From assembly GCF_000247815.1 (NCBI RefSeq), contig NC_021677.1:60203762-60267761 (forward strand): a stretch of 64,000 bases of DNA, in the 5' to 3' direction. The notes under the pieces were generated by a model. It was not told the DNA's origin. It searched no databases and saw nothing but the letters and a program-made list of their open reading frames with translations. Below, piece after piece: positions 1-13,300 of this stretch. Numbering within the stretch: position 1 is the stretch's first letter; the number at the start of each line of letters is the position of its first letter. The position numbers and the translations under genes are program-made. This stretch comes from Ficedula albicollis. Its lineage: Eukaryota > Chordata > Aves > Passeriformes > Muscicapidae.

Positions 1-1279
1 TGTGCCTGCTTGTATTCTTGAAAAGTTTTAATCCAGCCTGCTCTAAGTGGTGGCAGAATAGGATTTCATTACTTCCTTCCCTCTTACTAATTGGAAGAAC
101 AAGATAAACTGCATATTCTCCATGTTGTCCATTGTGTCAGCTTATAAAGCTTTTAGTCATCAAATAATTCAGGTAGCAAAAAACCTCTGAGACCTTCAAG
201 CCCAGGCGTTCCCCCAGCGCTGCCAAGGCCACCACTAAGCCATGTCCCCAAGTGCCACATCCACATGGCTTTGAAATCCCTCCAGGGATGGGGACTCCAC
301 CTCTGCCTTGGGCAGCTGTGCCAGTGACAGCCCTTCCCATGAGGAATTTTTTCTTAGCATGAATCTAAAGCTCCCCTGGCACAACTTGAGGCTGTTCCCT
401 CTCCTCCTGTCCCTGTTCCCTGGAGCAGAGCCCAATCCCCCTGGCTGTCCCCTCCTGTCAGGGAGTTGTGCAGAGCCACAGGGTCCCTCCTGAGCCTCCT
501 TTTCCCCAGGCTGAGCCCCTTTCCCAGCTGCTCCTCATCAGATGTGCTCCAGCTGTGTCAGGTTTGGCCCAGTCAGCACTGCTTTTAATCCACTAAAGTT
601 CAATTACAACTAGCTGTGTCCCCACACTTTGGAGTTGGGGTTTTCTATCATTTTATTCAGCCTAACAAAGCAGTCACTGAGCACAGCTTAGATGCTCTTC
701 CTGTGCTGGCTGATGGTGGAAGAATAATTGATAAAAGGTCCTGCTGCCCAGAACAGAGCACAGGTTTGCATGCTATGTTATCTATTTATTAACTTTTGTA
801 TTCATGCAGCTATTCCTATTTTGTAGCTGAATAATTACCTGACTTCCATTCATGGTTTTTGCTTTGGACCTCAGAGTTTATAATTTCTAATACATCTAAC
901 ATTTCTCCTTCTTTGGGAAAATGCTCTGCTTTGATCCCCTTTCTCCTCTCTCCATGCCAAGCATGGTCATGGCTTTTTTTTGGTATGAGCTGTTTGTCCA
1001 GACAGTTCACACACCTTCACAGACATCCCCAGTGGGAGCATGTAATGTGACTTTTCATCCTATTTTGACCTATATTACTTTATGTTAAAGAAAAATACCT
1101 TAAGCATCTTAAAAGTACATATGAGAACTTGAAGGGGTTGATCTCTTCCATGGGTATGTCAACTCAACCAGCTTTAGAGATAAGAACTTTGTCTATGAAA
1201 ATTGGACAGTGCAGGGGGAGGAAAGGAACAGCCCCAAATCAGACCTTCTTTAATGACTGTCATATTTTCCTCTCACCAG
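1..1279 (+). other. EXOC5: EXOC5 intron (3' part), upstream of first visible exon
   Basis: This is non-coding sequence upstream of the acceptor CTCACCAG at 1272-1279. It holds a CR1 fragment at about 188-540. No earlier EXOC5 exon was found, so the residues before the visible IKEAADIIQ segment must be encoded further left. The short open frames here are within CR1 or random. Confidence 0.7.
188..540 (-). mobile_element. CR1 LINE 3' fragment
   Basis: The + strand reads GACCTTCAAG..., then the CR1 hallmark blocks: CCCTCCAGGGATGGGGACTCC, a TCTAAA(G)CTCCCCTGGCAC block, a run naming a CCTGTCCCTGTTCCCTGG stretch, GAGTTGTGCAGAGCCACA, and CCTCCTTTTCCCCAGGCTGAG. This order is the reverse complement of the CR1 3' end, so the element lies on the - strand. 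It is truncated, as most CR1 copies are, and sits inside an EXOC5 intron. Confidence 0.85.
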
Positions 1280-1344
1280 ATTAAAGAGGCAGCTGATATT
1301 ATTCAGAAACTGCATTTGATTGCACAGGAACTGCCTTTTGACAG
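1280..1344 (+). CDS. EXOC5: EXOC5 visible exon 1
   Basis: This 65-nt exon lies between acceptor ACCAG and donor GTAAAA. It starts in phase 0 and encodes residues 1-22 of the visible product (IKEAADIIQKLHLIAQELPFD plus a split Arg). These are roughly residues 156-177 if the whole protein is 708 long. The split codon AG|G is completed by the next exon. Confidence 0.95.
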
Positions 1345-4300
1345 GTAAAAATCTATATCAACATCTTTTTAAGGAAGTAAATCTTGGCACAGCTATTATT
1401 TTTCTGATGCTTCCCTTGTCTCCCCTTTTGGTGCTGTGCTTAGTGATCATGGAGCTTTTGAGCTGGATTGTGTGCTTATTTCTCTCTTCTTTATTCTCAA
1501 ATTTGTGTTCACGCACTCGTGTTGTAGGATCATCTTTATATACACATCCTAAACTGCTTAACAGACTTTTAATGGGATAATTTTGCTTTGCTGACTTAAT
1601 GCTAGATTTGAATGAGATGCTTGTAGGTTTTTAGGGATATAAAGCAGGGAACTTTTCTGTCATCTTTGTGCTGCATGTTTTCATTTTTAAGCAGAATGCC
1701 TGCTGATCATGAGCCAGGATGCCTGTGATTTCTCATGTGATGTGGATTTGAATTTAATCATGCTGTATTTTTTTTTGTTGTTGTTAACAGGTTTTCTGAA
1801 GTAAAATCAAAGATAGCAAGTAAGTTATCTATCCAGTTCAATCCATATTGCTGTATTTGAATTGTTAAAAGATTATTAAAGAAGTAAGCAATACTGTCAG
1901 TATTACAGTTTTTGCCTGAATTACGTAGCCTGATGGGTTTTTGTTGTTATCCCCTTTCCAGGTAAATACCATGATTTAGAGTGCCAGTTAATTCAAGAGT
2001 TTACCAGTGCTCAACGCAGAGGAGAAATCTCCAGAATGAGAGAAGTAGCAGCAGTTTTGCTTCACTTTAAGGTAAAAACTGAGGGGTTTAATTTAAGTAC
2101 ATGAATAAACCCAAGTCATGATACAATAAGTGCCTGTTTTGAGTGAATGTATTTGCGTGGGCGCATCCCTCATGTCAGATAATGTGTAACTTCAGGACTG
2201 TTCAATCTGAAATCAAGTGCAGGGGGATGAAGGGGATTGGGGGCAGCATCAGTAGAGAACTTTCTAAGATAATCTCTTCTTGCATGGATATGACCTGACT
2301 TCCATGCTTGAGAAAGAATGTTGAAACTTGAGATGTAGATCCACATAGAGTGGTGGTAAGTGGAGTTATGTTAGATATGTAACAAAAATGGGTTTGGAAA
2401 AATCTATGCTTTGAATAAATTCTGGCTTTGTTGTTTTGTTTTTTTTAAGTAACTTTTTCACAGGCATTGTATTCTCCTGTTTTTGTTTCGTACTGAAAGC
2501 ATGAACAACCTGCTCTAACGTGGAGTTGTTTTGCTGCTTCCACAGGGCTATTCCCACTGTGTTGATGTGTACATAAAACAGTGTCAAGAGGTAATGGACT
2601 TTTTTTTACATAATTTCTTTTTTTACATTACATTATTGATTTATTTAGTCCTATAGGTTGTTGTACATACATTCTAAAATGTGCTTCTCAATCCCTAGGG
2701 TGCATTCCTGAGGAATGATGTCTTTGAAGATGCAGCCATTCTCTGCCAGAGAGTGAATAAACAAGTTGGAGAAATCTTTAGCAATCCGGAGACTGTGCTA
2801 GCCAAACTCATTCAAAATATCTTTGAAGTTAAACTTCAGGTATTTTAAATTTTAACCTGTTGAAGTTCATTGAGGACCCTCTTAATAAAAAAATATTTTA
2901 TCTAGTTATAGCAATTAATGAGAATTTACAGTATTTGTAAACTTTGTATAAGGGTATAGAATCAACTCATTGCTCTGTAACAATTCAGACAGATAATCAA
3001 GCCCATATCAAATAAATCTGCTTGTGCTATGAGTACAGAGTAACTACAAGTACTCAAACTCAGTATGTAAAATTATTAGGGAATTGCTATGTTCATTGGG
3101 TAATTCATGAGATGTCATACACGAGTTTGATTTCTTCTCTATGCACCCTACCAAGAACATGTCAGGAAAAGAACTTCCACATTTCGTATCTTTAATTTGC
3201 TCATTCTTGGATTTGGGTGTTATGTGTGAGGCTAGCATTGAGTAAGTGAAGATGATTTATGTTGTGAATGCTGTCTTGCAGCTCATGCAATATTTATGAA
3301 AATCTAGAATAATTGAAAATACTAAGTTTTTCATCCTGCAAATACACTCACTTAAGTTCTTAAAGTCAACAGCATGACTTTCATTGCAAAAAGCAATTTC
3401 TCTGTAGATGTTGTTCTTATAGTGTTATATTGAGCTTATGTTTCAACTCCAATTTTGTGTGTCAGCTTTGAATTAGTATTTTGTGGTAAATAATACTTTT
3501 GTCCAAGTATTCAGTGATAAGAAGGCTCTGAGCTTGTATCTGCTTTGTGTATGTATTATGATAAGCAAATATGTAACCATCCCTTTGCCTACTGTCAACT
3601 GCTGAAATGCCCTGAGGCCTCTGGTGCTTTTGATTCTTAAAGTGAGGGGATTTTGTATTAGTTGGTCAGAGGTATTTTCAAAGCCATCTGTTTTTTGTCT
3701 TTGCTTCACACATTACTGTTTCGTATTACTAACTCACTGTCTCCTACAAGTGCATTTAACCCTCTCTGTGGATAATGCAGGAAGTGTAAATTAGAGATTT
3801 AAAAACAAAGAAGAGATGAATTCCTTTTCAGTAAGATCTACACTTTGCAGGAAATATCATATAATCTGGGAAGTAGTGAGTACAAGCTGTGGTTGATCTT
3901 CTAACTGATGTATCAAATTTTGCAGAGTTATGTGAAGGACCAGCTGGAAGAACACAGGAAATCAGATGCAGAGCAGTACCTTAAGAATCTCTATGATCTA
4001 TATACAAGGTATTTATATATCAATGCTGAAATTATTGGATTGAAGCTATTGGAAAATAAACAGATTTATTGTCAAGAAAAAGAAGCCAAAAATGTAAACG
4101 TCTCATAAAAGCTGAGGTTTTTTTTTGTCTGTTAACCTTTGCAGTGATGGGTTTCCTAAGGAAAATTTAAAATGGCCATTATTATTTTCAATGGGTATTA
4201 TTGTGATCTTCAAGAGTAATTTTAAAACTGTGCAAAAGCCAGCCCTCCCCATCTCACTGGCAACTTGATTGCAGTGGTGCTGTGTGTAATTAAACATGAA

Positions 4301-7300
4301 TTATGTGAAATTCTTTACTTAAATAAGAAACTGCTCCAGGTCTTAATCACCATCATGGTTCTGTTGTGCTGTGTACTTTATAAATGTGTAATGCTGTAAT
4401 TCATCCACATTCAACCTTTTCCTCCCCTTCCCTTCTTTGTTTCTTTTGCATAAAGAACCACTAATCTGTCAAGCAAATTGATGGAATTTAACTTGGGTAC
4501 TGATAAGCAGACTTTCTTGTCTAAGCTTATCAAGGCCATTTTCATTTCCTACTTGGAGAATTACATTGAGGTGGAAATTGGCTATTTGAAAAGTAGGAGT
4601 GCTATGATTCTGCAGCGCTATTATGATTCCAAAAACCACCAGAAGAGGTCCATTGGCACTGGAGGGTAAGTTCCTTTTGGGAAGTTTTGTAATTTTGAGG
4701 TGGAAGGGAGGTGGTGAGGGGAGGAAGGCTGTATTTGCCATGTCAGGTGCACAGTGATGAAGTGCCAAAGACCTACAGCTTTTTATAATTTGTTTTCACT
4801 TTGTTCTGCTCAAAAGTGTGTTGCTCTCAGTACATGTGAAATGTACTCAGTGCATGGTATTTGTACATACTGGAAATGAAAAATACCAGTTAAACCTATG
4901 TTTCAACTTAGGATCCAGATCCACAAAAGGACTGAAGCAAAACTAAGGTACCTAAAGCATGTATATGTGTGTATCTAAAAGCATACATTTTTTTTCACCT
5001 GCCCAGGTCTTGTGGTCCCCTCCCAAGACCTAGGAAGGGGAAAAGACCATAGCAATGTCAGTGAGAAAGCTCTTAGTGAGCCCAGAAGATGCAATGGACT
5101 TAGAGAAAGGTAAAACAAGACTTCATTATCCTCAGGGTAGAAAAACTAATGAAGGAGTAGTGAGAAATGGGATAGGAAGTATTACAACTTGTGTGAAGCA
5201 GAGGTGCTAAGGCTACTGCACCTCTCAAAGAGCTGCTGGGTTCAGTGTGCCAGGAGTGAGGAATGATGTGAAAAAAGCAGCAGTGAAGTAATTAAAAAAA
5301 AAGCAAAGATGAAAATTTAATTTTCTTGGGGAAAATTAAATTTATTGTAGTGTGTAACTGTATGGGTTGTTTTATGCATGGAAATGTGTTGAAGCATGCT
5401 TGACTAAATAAAGAACTGCTGAGATAGTGGATGAGGATGAGAGGATTTGTGGGTGTGGATGAGATAGGAAGTGTTTGGAAAGTGCAGCGTGGCAGAGTGG
5501 ATGGAGGCTAAATTTGTCCACAGAGAAGTGCTGTAGGATTCCAGTGAAATCACTCATCCCACAAGGGGAATAGCTGCTCCCATGTGTGAATGTGCCATTC
5601 CAGAACACAGCTGACCATGGAATCAGAGGTGGTAGTTTTGCATTTACTGGCAATTTTTGTTTTGAAAGCTTGCAAGACTTGTCTTAATGCTTGCACATCC
5701 TAAACTGTGTCTTGGGTCCTGTTTTTTGAGTTAACAACTAAAAGATCCTAAATTGCTGTTGAGTTTGAATACCAAAATTTCCACCTGGTGAAATCTTTTT
5801 GGGGTCTATCTTTGTTCCAGTATTCAAGACCTCAAAGAGAGACTAAGGCAACGAACAAACCTACCCCTGGGGCCAAGCATTGACACACATGGGGAAACCT
5901 TTCTGTCACAAGAAGTGGTGGTTAACCTTTTGCAAGAAACCAAACAAGCTTTTGAAAGGTGTCACAGGGTAAGTTTGCTTCCTGTGGTCTCCCTTAGTGG
6001 TATAATTTTATGAGATTAAGTCTTGAGCTGAAGTTTTTGGTTGAGGTGTGATAGGAAGAAGGAAGGACATTGTCAAATTGTCTCATGTTTTTTGTGGAAA
6101 TGGAGCCACAGTGGAAGCTGAGGGTTTGTTTTTCCATGTGGATCTGGTTGTAATTTGTGAGTATTAATGCTGGCTGTTTTTGGAAGAAGTGGGGATGGTT
6201 AAACCTACTGGCTGCATTGCTTTTCTTACTAAATTAGACCCCAAACCTGACAAACCTTTAGTGTGGTTTTCTTTTCCTGCTTTAAAAATACACTGAATAG
6301 TTCAACAGTTGTTTTCCTGCCTTCAAGTGTAATTTCTTCTTACATTAGTGAATGATCACCAATAAAATGCTGAGAGGAATAGTCTTAAACATTATTTACC
6401 TTGGTAACCCTCTACAGTTCCTTAAATGCTTCAGCCTAGCATGAAAAGGTATTTTACTTCTGATTAAATTGCTGGTTTTTACTGCCTGTCAATCATATTT
6501 GTCTGGTAGTTGGTGTAAATGAAAACCCTTGAAATTTAATTGCAGACTTAAATGTGATTTTTTTATTAGCTAAACACACTGATTTCTAGGAAATTTTAAT
6601 TCCTTTAACATTCTCAACTAACTTAGAGCAGAAAAACTTCAGATATTTAGATGTTTAAATTTTTTATAAACTTAGTGGGGCCAAAGACAGAGCAGGGTAC
6701 AGACACAGGGCTGTTAACCTGCACGCCCTTGGGATCACCACCTTGCTCAGGGTGAGAATCAGTGACTGTAAGGCAAAGAGATCATTATTTTTCTCAATAT
6801 CATAGTTGCTAGAAGCAGTTGTTAAATTCATGACATGCACTGGTTTTTCCACATGTGCCAATCTTTTGTTTCTGCCTTTCTGTTGGGATCAGATTTAATA
6901 TAAATTATTTTAAAAGGATTGTATTTGAGTGGAAACCCCAATGGATCTTGGCATGTAAGGAGATTTCCAGAATGAGGGTTTTAGAATGTAGGGGTTTGTG
7001 GTCAAAGCAACTCACTGTGCAAAAGAGAAGTTAGTCCCTGGCTAACTAATTGTGATATTTGTCACATAGCAGATGTGTGCAGGGTTCTGCCAGCTGTGAC
7101 TGCTTTAGGAAAAATAAGTTGGTCATTTTGATGTATTGAAACACTTCACTGTTTGGGAGTCTCTGTTGTTGGGTTTTTGAATTTTTTGGGGGGAAATACA
7201 GCAGAAATATTTGTGAGTGTTGTGTAAATGACCTGGAGTTGCAGTAGTAATCTTTCTTCCTCGAAGCTTTGTAAAAGTCTTCACCTAATTTCCTAAGAAC

Positions 7301-10300
7301 CAAAGCTGTTTTTCCTAGGTACAAAAGCCCTGTCACCTTTTCTAAAGAAAAGGGATTTACTGACAGGTTGCTGTCCGAAATCCCACGTTGCTTACAGCTC
7401 ATCAAAGTCCAGATGCTGAGTGTAAATGTGGGCATTGCTGCACTTAATAAAAGTGTTCATGCTCCATTGACTCCAGCTGAACTGTGCTAAGTGTAGCCCA
7501 GGTTCAGCTGCATTATTTTTGCTCCAGTGATAAAAGAACACAGACTGGAGGTCCAGCTAACCCAGGGTCCTGCTTCTCTCTGTGGCCAGTGCCAGGACAG
7601 TATTAAAAGAATACAAATACAGGGTATGCATAGATTAATCTCTTCTGTGTGCATTTTCCCAGCATCCAGGGGCAGGCAGGTCAGGTACTTCCTGAGACTG
7701 CATCTGGAAAACTGTTGTCAGGACTATTAATTAATATCTTCTTTTATTATTACTATTATTATTATTATTATTATTATTCAAAACTGTTAATGCTTTTACT
7801 TATTAGCATCCTGTGGTAGCTTCAGTTTACTTGTGCTTGCTGAAGGATTTATTGATATTATAGGCTGTTCCTGAATAATTCTGTGCATGGATACTTTTCA
7901 TTTTGAGTAAAATTCCAATTATTCTGGAATACTTGTTACATTTTAAGCTTATCCCCTATGCAATATCCAATAAACTTTCAAATCTATGTAGAAGTGACCT
8001 TTAGGATATTTTTTTTCTTTTTCTTTAAAGCTCTCTGATCCCTCTGACTTACCCAAGAATGCTTTCAGAATTTTTTCTATGCTTGTAGAGTTCTTATGTA
8101 CTGAACACATCGATTATGCATTAGAAACAGGCCTTGCTGGTGAGTACAGTATTTCCTGAGCATTTCATCTCCTTGGCCTTTCTGTGCAGATGATCTTTGC
8201 TGTGCCTTATTGATTTGCCTCGTTCAGGATGTGTTGGTTAAATTAAATCTGTTTTGTATGTTTGGGGGTTGACATTTAATGGCTTCTAAAGTGTAACTTT
8301 CACTTGGGGCGCTAATACACAGATGCAAACATGCTCCTGTCTTTAGAAATATTTTTATCACAGAAATGGGGACATCAGCATTCCCTACCTCTGTATTCTG
8401 TGTCATAACAGAATATTTTTATATTAAATCTTAATGTTCATAGAAATTCTGAGCTTGTTTATATATTTGTGTGCATAGAGTGACAGTAAATAAGAAAACT
8501 GCTTGTTAAAGAAATTAAAATCTTGACAGTGAGAACCTATCTCTCTTGTAAGACAGCATCAAACTCACATTCTGAAGGAGTTTTTAACTTGGCTGCTCTG
8601 TTTTGCTTTCAGAAATGTTAGCAGTAAAATATTTCTGTGCTTGTGCTTATTACCAGTATAGCTACGAGAAGAATTCTATATATGGCACCGTGGTAAATTT
8701 TTGAAACTCTAAGCCTGTGATTGAAGCATTCATGGAAAAAATCTGCATATTTAAAAAGTCATCATGCTAATTATAAGAACTGCATATCGTTACAATTCTA
8801 ATGAAACCTTCTTTGCTTTAGGCATTCCCTCTTCTGATTCAAAGAATGCAAATCTTTATTTCTTGGATGTTGTCCACCAGGCCAATACTATTTTCCATTT
8901 ATTTGACAAGCAGTTCAATGATCATCTGATGCCATTGATCAGGTACTTTTGTTTTGATAAACATTTCCTCTGGTCTTTTTTTTTTTTTTTTTTTAAGAAA
9001 GCAAATTTTTTTCATTTCTCATCTCTATTAAGAGGAGTTTATGCTTGGAGTAGTTCAACCTGATATTGTGGAAGATAAAATATTATTGTGGGAGGGGGGA
9101 AGAAGGGGAGTTTAAACGAACTGGTTCCTTTGGAAACAAATGGGAGAGTTTTTTTCATTTCTCATCTCTATTAAGAGGAGTTTATGCTTGGAGTAGTTCA
9201 ACCTGATATTGTGGAAGATAAAATATTATTGTGGGAGGGGGGAAGAAGGGGAGTTTAAACGAACTGGTTCCTTTGGAAACAAATGGGAGAGGGTGAGCTC
9301 CAGGAGTACTGACAGGAAGGAAGGACTTATTGTTCTTTGGGGATTTTGCTGCTGCATTCCAGGTGGGGCTCAAGGGGGTTGGTGGCTGTGCCCTTTTCCA
9401 GCTGGGGTGGGAAATCTTCACTGGATCCTTTTGGAAGCAGCAAACCCAGAGATAAATTTCATTTGATATTTTAACACTTTCACACATCTTCTGTACTGTT
9501 GCAGCTCTTCTCCTAAATTATCTGAATGCCTTCAGAAGAAAAAGGATATCATAGAGCAAATGGAAGTGAAGCTGGATATGGGCATTGATAGGCAAGTAGA
9601 GATTCAAACTTTCTCTTAATCTTTTAAACCACACCTTTGTGATAGATGTTAACTGGCCTTTCAAGCATGAATTATTCCTGAACTCAAAATGGATATTTTA
9701 ATTTTTTTAATCAGATGAACATACATTGTTGTGCATAAGCAATTTAGATTTTGTGTGGCAGAGGGTCATGTTTTCCTTGGCAGATTTCTGGCCCAAAAAT
9801 CCTTCTGGAAGGATGGTAAAGATTTTGCTTATGTTGTAAGAGTGCAATAATTCACTGTTACATTATTGTCACAAACTGGTGTTTTTCTACTTTGAAAGAG
9901 GGAGAAATGATGATTGAAATAGGTTAAACACTTGCAGGATTTCCATTTAGGAGCAAGGTTTGACAAAAATAGGTTAAATGATTTGCTGGGATCTGTGCAG
10001 TGCTATGGATTAGACCGAGTCGTGGAAGTCTGGAGACCTGGAATAATTTTGATTCTGACATTGACTTGCTTTGAGGTTATGACTCATTTAATCTTTTTTC
10101 TATTTCTCAGAATAAAAATGAGAGGATAGCTGTAAAAATTGCAAATTAAAATCACAACTGTTTTGCAGCAGAGAAAAATAATAAACTAATGAGCTTAATA
10201 TTAGGAAATGGAGCTGTTGTGTGATGCCCTACTTTTGGTTTGGTGTATTATTTTCTGCAAGTGCAAGGAGAAAAGTGGAAATAGGGGGTGTAAAGTGGCA

Positions 10301-13300
10301 ATTGAAATTTTAGCTGCTCCTGCTGCAGGTGACCTTAGAGGTTTAAACACAAAGTTGGAAGTACTTGGAGAACTGAGCCCATAAGCTTAGACCTGGACAG
10401 ATACAGATCAGTCATCAGTATTACAGTGGTTTGTATCTGTTTGTGTTAAATAATTAATCTCTTAAAGACTTAGGAGAACAAGTCCTTGTCAGAAGACAAT
10501 ACATTCAAAGGCTTGTGGATGAGGAAATCAAAAAAACTTGTGTTTTTTTTTAAAAAAAGACTAGTTTTGGGATGAACATTACATGTAAAATGTGTTTGTT
10601 GGGCTGTTTCATGCTGCTTTGTGGTGCCACTGGTGCTGTTGAGAATTGATTGTCTTGCTTAAAGGATAGAGTTTAAAAAATAAAGCAAATTTTCAAAACA
10701 TTGATGGTTTCAGCTTTATCCAATCTGGGAAAGTCCAAGTGCAGCTTCTTGAAAACCATTCCCAGCAATTATCTATCTCAGTAAAAGTGATTTATTAGCC
10801 AAACAGAATTAGTTAAACTGATTTTCTCTCAGTATGTATTTTGTATAAACAGCCTTCTGGGAGTATTTATTCCAAATGGAAATTGAAGAGAATGCAAGAT
10901 ATTATTTCTTTAAATTTCTGTTGGTATGTGGGCTTGGAATGAAGTAAATCTGAAATACAAGCCTGAGCTCTATGCACAGGAAAAAAAAGAGGTTTTTTTC
11001 CCTCTCTGATTACATTTATTCTTTTCCGTCCCACCCCAGCTTGAATCCTTCAAGGCCTGGAATGTCCTTGACAGTTTTCTTTGGGGAGGTTGGGAGGATG
11101 AGGGGGGTGAAGGAGAGGGAAGGGGAGGAGAGGAGAGCCAGGGGGATGTTCCTGGCCAAGGTGGGTACTGGGAGAGGTTTGCAGCTCTGTCACTGCTTTG
11201 CTGTTTGACCTTTGCTTTGGACTCCAAGGAAAGCAGGGCCTTGACCTTAGATAATGCTCTGAACAGATAAATCCTATAAAGGAGGAATAATTGATGCTGT
11301 AAAACTCCATTAGATTTCTGGGAACAAGAGAAATACCAAGCTCTGGCAAAGGAAGAGGTTTTTTATTCCCCTCACCCTTCCTTTATTTTCCAAGTGTTTT
11401 CTCATGCTTGCTTCTAATATGCAATGTGATCTAATTCTGCTAAACTCCTTGGAACACTTCCTTCAGATTCTCTCTGCATTGAAGGATGCTATCCAATTTC
11501 TCTGAAGAGCTGGATTTGAATGGATTACCTCACAATTAATGTGTCCCCTTTAAAAGCAGCAGACCAGCAGGCTGCACGCTTTGCTCCAAGACACTGAACT
11601 TGGAGAAAAGAGTTTTTAGGGTTTTTTTTTTCAGGGTTTTTCTAACTGCTTACATGAAATCAAGCAGATCTCTATTGAAAAATGTTAGATACTTTTTTTT
11701 TTCCCCCTCTTTGCTTTATGCAGCTTAGTTTTGTATAGAATCATGTCAATATATATAAATATAAAAGTCAAGGAAATGAAAAAGTTCCCTTCAAAACCCA
11801 ATCTGTATTTGTAACTTTAAAGGACACTGAATTGTATGATTGGACAGATGAAGCACATCTTAGCTGCAGAGCAAAAGAAGACAGATTTCAAACCAGAAGA
11901 TGAAAACAATGTTTTGATTCAATATACAAATGTAAGTAACCAGCTCACCAGTGTTATCAGGTACAAGATGCTCCTTTCCAAACTCTCATTAAACAATGTG
12001 TATTCACTTAATTTACTTCCATTTTGCACCAAGCACCTTCAAACTCTGTTGTGGGCTATTTTTTTAGGCTGAAAAGGATCATGAGTAGTTTTTATCTAGT
12101 GTCAGACACAAATCAGTGGATGCTGGAGGAACTGGCACATTCTTTCCCCTCCCAAGAGGCCCAAATTTGGAACAAGGCTTTTAGCTGATAATTAGCTCTT
12201 TGCTTTATGCAGCTTAGTTTTGTCCAGAAACATGTCAGTATATATAAATATAAAAGTCAAGGAAATGAAAAAGTTCCCTTCAAAACCCAATCTGTATTTG
12301 TAACTTTAAAGGACACTGAATTGTATGATTGGACAGATGAAGCACATCTTAGCTGCAGAGCAAAAGAAGACAGATTTCAAACCAGAAGATGAAAACAATG
12401 TTTTGATTCAATATACAAATGTAAGTAACCAGCTCACCAGTGTTATCAGGTACAAGATGCTCCTTTCCAAACTCTCATTAAACAATGTGTATTCACTTAA
12501 TTTACTTCCATTTTGCACCAAGCACCTTCAAACTCTGTTGTGGGCTATTTTTTTAGGCTGAAAAGGATCATGAGTAGTTTTTATCTAGTGTCAGACACAA
12601 ATCAGTGGATGCTGGAGGAACTGGCACATCCTTTCCCCTCCCAAGAGGCCCAAATTTGGAACAAGGCTTTTAGCTGATAATTAGCTTTGAGCTATCAATT
12701 TCAGAAAATCAATTATCAGGTTCTTTCCAGTTGCTGGGTGCTTTTTCCTGTCAGAATGGCATGGCAGAGCATCACAGGTACAGCATGAACATTTTGCTGC
12801 ACAGTGTTGTCTCTCCAGTGAGTGTGTCTGAATCCCAGCCTGGGGGCAGCTGGGGTGGCTGACATCAGGGAAAAGGGCAGGGAGGAGTAGGAAACAAACT
12901 CAATGGGAAGAAGTGAGAGCATTCCCTGAATCCCTACAGCCAGGTGGGGATGGGAGAAGTGCAGCAGTAGGTGCTCTGTGGGAAGGGTGAAAATTCCTGT
13001 GTGGCTGTTAATTTGGATTTATAATTGTGACTCACAAGAGGCTTTTAATCACACACCCTTTTAGTGGATCACTAAATTAAAAATCCAAATTAAAATGTTC
13101 TATTCTGAACTGATATGAACTATAACTTAATTGAATGTTTTCTTGCATCCGTCTTTCTGCTGGCATTTTTGCATCTTTGTGTTGCAAATAAAAAGAAAAT
13201 GATTAATTGGAGAATAAGCTTTTACAACACAGTGAGTTTGATCAAAGTTAGTAACTGATGTTCAACTTACGATGTGGAAGAAAGTTGATTACCTAATTCC

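Larger units (their letters stand above)
11707..12685 (+). repeat. EXOC5: 489-bp tandem duplication containing a whole EXOC5 exon
   Basis: Copy 1 (about 11707-12195) and copy 2 (about 12196-12684) align at a constant offset of 489. I see about five substitutions: four clustered near 11739-11755 versus 12228-12244 and one at 12149 versus 12638. Each copy includes an acceptor, the 109-nt exon, a GTAAGT donor and some 260 bp of downstream intron. About 1% divergence fits a young duplication or two alleles placed in tandem by the assembler. Confidence 0.95.

Noticed and set aside
12207..12392. 61-codon frame running into EXOC5 exon copy b
   Set aside because: It is exon 12b read in the wrong frame, useful only for showing the premature stop if both copies are spliced.
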